From NCBI GenBank assembly GCA_031283115.1, contig JAITCK010000153.1, positions 1 to 6,920 on the forward strand: 6,920 nt of DNA. The letters run 5' to 3'. Each line of letters starts with the position of its first letter. The first letter of the stretch is position 1. The notes below the pieces were generated by a model that was given only the letters and a program-made list of their open reading frames with translations, made no database searches and had not been told where the DNA came from. This DNA is from Cellulomonadaceae bacterium (GTDB lineage: Bacteria > Actinomycetota > Actinomycetes > Actinomycetales > Cellulomonadaceae). A program made the position numbers and the translations under genes. Positions 5,803 to 6,920 of the stretch are shown here, one piece after another.

Positions 5803-6542
5803 TTACTCTGCGGCGCGGTGGGCTGTCCCTGCCGCCCTGGGATGAACTCAACTTGGGTGTGAACGTGGCTGACGATGCTGCCCACGTTGCGGCCAACCGT
5901 CACCTGGCAGCTGGTCTGCTGGGGGCGCCGGTCGCCTTTTCGACGCAGGTTCATGGCAGTGATGTGTACGTGCTGACTGCCGCCGACGCTGCGCAGTGGG
6001 GGAGTCTCACTCCGCCCGAGTCTGTTGGCCAGGCTGATGCCATGCTTGCTGCCGCCGACAGGCTTGACGAACACCCGATTGGTCTGGGCGTGCTGGTGGC
6101 TGACTGTGTGCCCGTCCTGTTTGCTGATGCGGAGGCGGGCGTGGTGGCGGTCGCTCATGCGGGCCGTCAGGGGGTGCTGCTCAATGTTGTCGCGGCGACG
6201 GTTGCGGCCATCGAATCTGCTGGCGGGGCGTGTTCGAACCTGCGGGCTGCCGTCGGGCCTGCCGTCTGTGGCCGCTGTTACGAGGTGCCGTCGGACATGC
6301 AGGCCCAGGTGGTTGCGGCGGTACCGGAAGCCGCTGCGTCAACGCGGCAGGGCACCTCTAGCCTGGATTTGCCTGCCGCTGTCATTGCTCAACTGCACCT
6401 GTGTGGCATCACCGATGTGCAGCATGTTGACTGTTGCACGATGGAAGACGACCGCTTTTTCTCCCACCGTCGGGCCAGCCGCCGGGGGACAACCACGGGC
6501 CGACAGGCCGGGTTGGTCGCTATGAATGGTGCGGCACTGTGA
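5742..6542 (+). CDS. pgeF: YfiH/YlmD (PgeF) family protein, laccase-domain peptidoglycan editing factor
   Basis: The 266-residue protein belongs to the multicopper-polyphenol-oxidase-like YfiH family. In E. coli the homologue PgeF limits wrong incorporation of L-Ser in place of L-Ala at the first position of the peptide stem, the position set by MurC; other members have been described as laccases or purine nucleoside enzymes. The three metal ligands of the family are present: His71 in TQVHGSD, Cys122 in ADCVPVLF and His139 in AHAGRQG. AVGPAVCGRCYEVP and the C-terminal CCTMEDDRFFSHR with TGRQAG complete the fold. The AHAGWRG form seen in E. coli is AHAGRQG here. The GTG at 5742 is used because the ATPIGF-like lead-in is short and no better start exists; a second in-frame GTG is at 5772. 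The Shine-Dalgarno is weak (GAAAG, 5726-5730). Codons end in T or G more often than in murG and murC. It is probably cotranscribed with ftsZ. Confidence 0.9.
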   Translation: MTADPIGFIPVDLGQGVTAGFTLRRGGLSLPPWDELNLGVNVADDAAHVAANRHLAAGLLGAPVAFSTQVHGSDVYVLTAADAAQWGSLTPPESVGQADAMLAAADRLDEHPIGLGVLVADCVPVLFADAEAGVVAVAHAGRQGVLLNVVAATVAAIESAGGACSNLRAAVGPAVCGRCYEVPSDMQAQVVAAVPEAAASTRQGTSSLDLPAAVIAQLHLCGITDVQHVDCCTMEDDRFFSHRRASRRGTTTGRQAGLVAMNGAAL

Positions 6543-6664
6543 CCTATTCGAGATGTGGTCTGGCGGCGGTTTCGGCGTGCCACGCAGCGAGAATCACATC
6601 AGTGTTGTTTACTAGACAGTAGACGGCGGCAAGCAGCGGCCCGTGAGCGAAGGAGAGTTGCGCA
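6543..6664 (+). other. 122-nt gene-free gap where yggS/ylmE usually lies, with nested dyads
   Basis: No coding remnant is visible. GCGTG-C-CACGC (6575-6585) is a perfect 11-bp dyad. It is enclosed by GATGTGGT (6552-6559), which can pair with ATCACATC (6593-6600) with one G-U pair. T-rich bases (TGTTGTTT, 6603-6610) follow, giving a weak terminator-like layout. Two TAGAC copies (6613-6617 and 6620-6624) lie next to it. No good promoter hexamers were found. Confidence 0.4.
6649..6656 (+). promoter_or_regulatory. Ribosome binding site of sepF
   Basis: GAAGGAGA lies just before the sepF ATG, with AGGAG (6651-6655) 9 nt from it. It is as strong as the murC site and supports the ATG at 6665 as the true start. 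Confidence 0.8.
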
Positions 6665-6920
6665 ATGTCAGCGCTTCGCAAGACCATGCTCTACCTCGGC
6701 CTGGCCGATGACGACGGCTACGACGAGGCCCCTGTGGACGAGTACGACGACTACGAGGAGACCCCCCCACCCATGCGCGAGTACTCCGCCGACGTCACAC
6801 CCATCCGGCGCGCCTCCCTGCGTGAAGCCGCACCCGTGGCAGCGCCCGTCGCTGACCTGCGACGCATCACCACCATTCACCCGCGCTCTTACAACGACGC
6901 GCGACTCATTGGTGAAGCCT
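6665..6920 (+). CDS. sepF: SepF, FtsZ membrane anchor (5' part, cut by the window edge)
   Basis: SepF tethers the Z-ring to the membrane and is essential in many actinobacteria, which lack FtsA. Eighty-five codons are present without a stop. [17 protein letters not shown] (1-17) is the family's N-terminal amphipathic membrane helix followed by the acidic turn. Residues 16-32 are very rich in Asp, Glu and Tyr. VTPIRR (44-49) is typical of the variable linker, and [20 protein letters not shown] (66-85) begins the conserved SepF (DUF552) domain that dimerises and binds the FtsZ C-terminal peptide. The linker of roughly 35 residues is short compared with Streptomyces SepF. In most actinobacteria yggS/ylmE stands between the yfiH gene and sepF; here sepF follows yfiH directly after a 122-nt gap. 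The genes expected next, outside the window, are yggT and divIVA/wag31. Confidence 0.93.
   Translation, partial: MSALRKTMLYLGLADDDGYDEAPVDEYDDYEETPPPMREYSADVTPIRRASLREAAPVAAPVADLRRITTIHPRSYNDARLIGEA

Overview
The window is a high-GC chromosomal stretch from an actinobacterium (Actinomycetota). It carries the distal half of a division and cell wall (dcw) cluster, all on the + strand: murG, murC, ftsQ, ftsZ, a yfiH/ylmD (pgeF) family gene, and the start of sepF. The assignment to this phylum rests on FtsZ and SepF sequence features typical of actinobacteria, GTG starts, strong G/C bias at third codon positions, and the gene order ftsZ - yfiH - sepF. I cannot place it below phylum level with confidence.

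Layout. Positions 1-126 (- strand) hold the first 42 codons of a small VOC/glyoxalase-fold protein that runs off the left edge. A 151-nt divergent spacer follows (127-277), with a CRP/GlxR-like palindrome and weak promoter-like hexamers. murG (278-1450) and murC (1447-2967) overlap by 4 nt. After a 79-nt gap comes ftsQ (3047-4090), with a long basic Ala/Pro/Lys tail before its membrane anchor. A 278-nt gap rich in inverted and direct repeats (4091-4368) precedes ftsZ (4369-5706). The yfiH-family gene (5742-6542) follows after 35 nt, and its GTG start lies inside one arm of a perfect 13-bp inverted repeat. A 122-nt gap without a gene leads to sepF (6665 to the right edge), which is cut after 85 codons.

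How the genes work together. MurG makes lipid II at the inner face of the membrane. MurC adds L-Ala to UDP-MurNAc in the cytoplasm. The YfiH/PgeF family is linked to quality control of that first amino acid. FtsZ forms the Z-ring, SepF tethers it to the membrane through the FtsZ C-terminal peptide, and FtsQ joins the membrane part of the divisome. The window therefore combines precursor synthesis with Z-ring assembly.

Nothing here looks like a wholly new system. Points that deserve a second look: the cluster breaks just before murG, with no ftsW and a divergent VOC gene instead; yggS/ylmE is missing between yfiH and sepF; the ftsZ leader has arms that could form mutually exclusive hairpins; and the yfiH start lies in a strong dyad.
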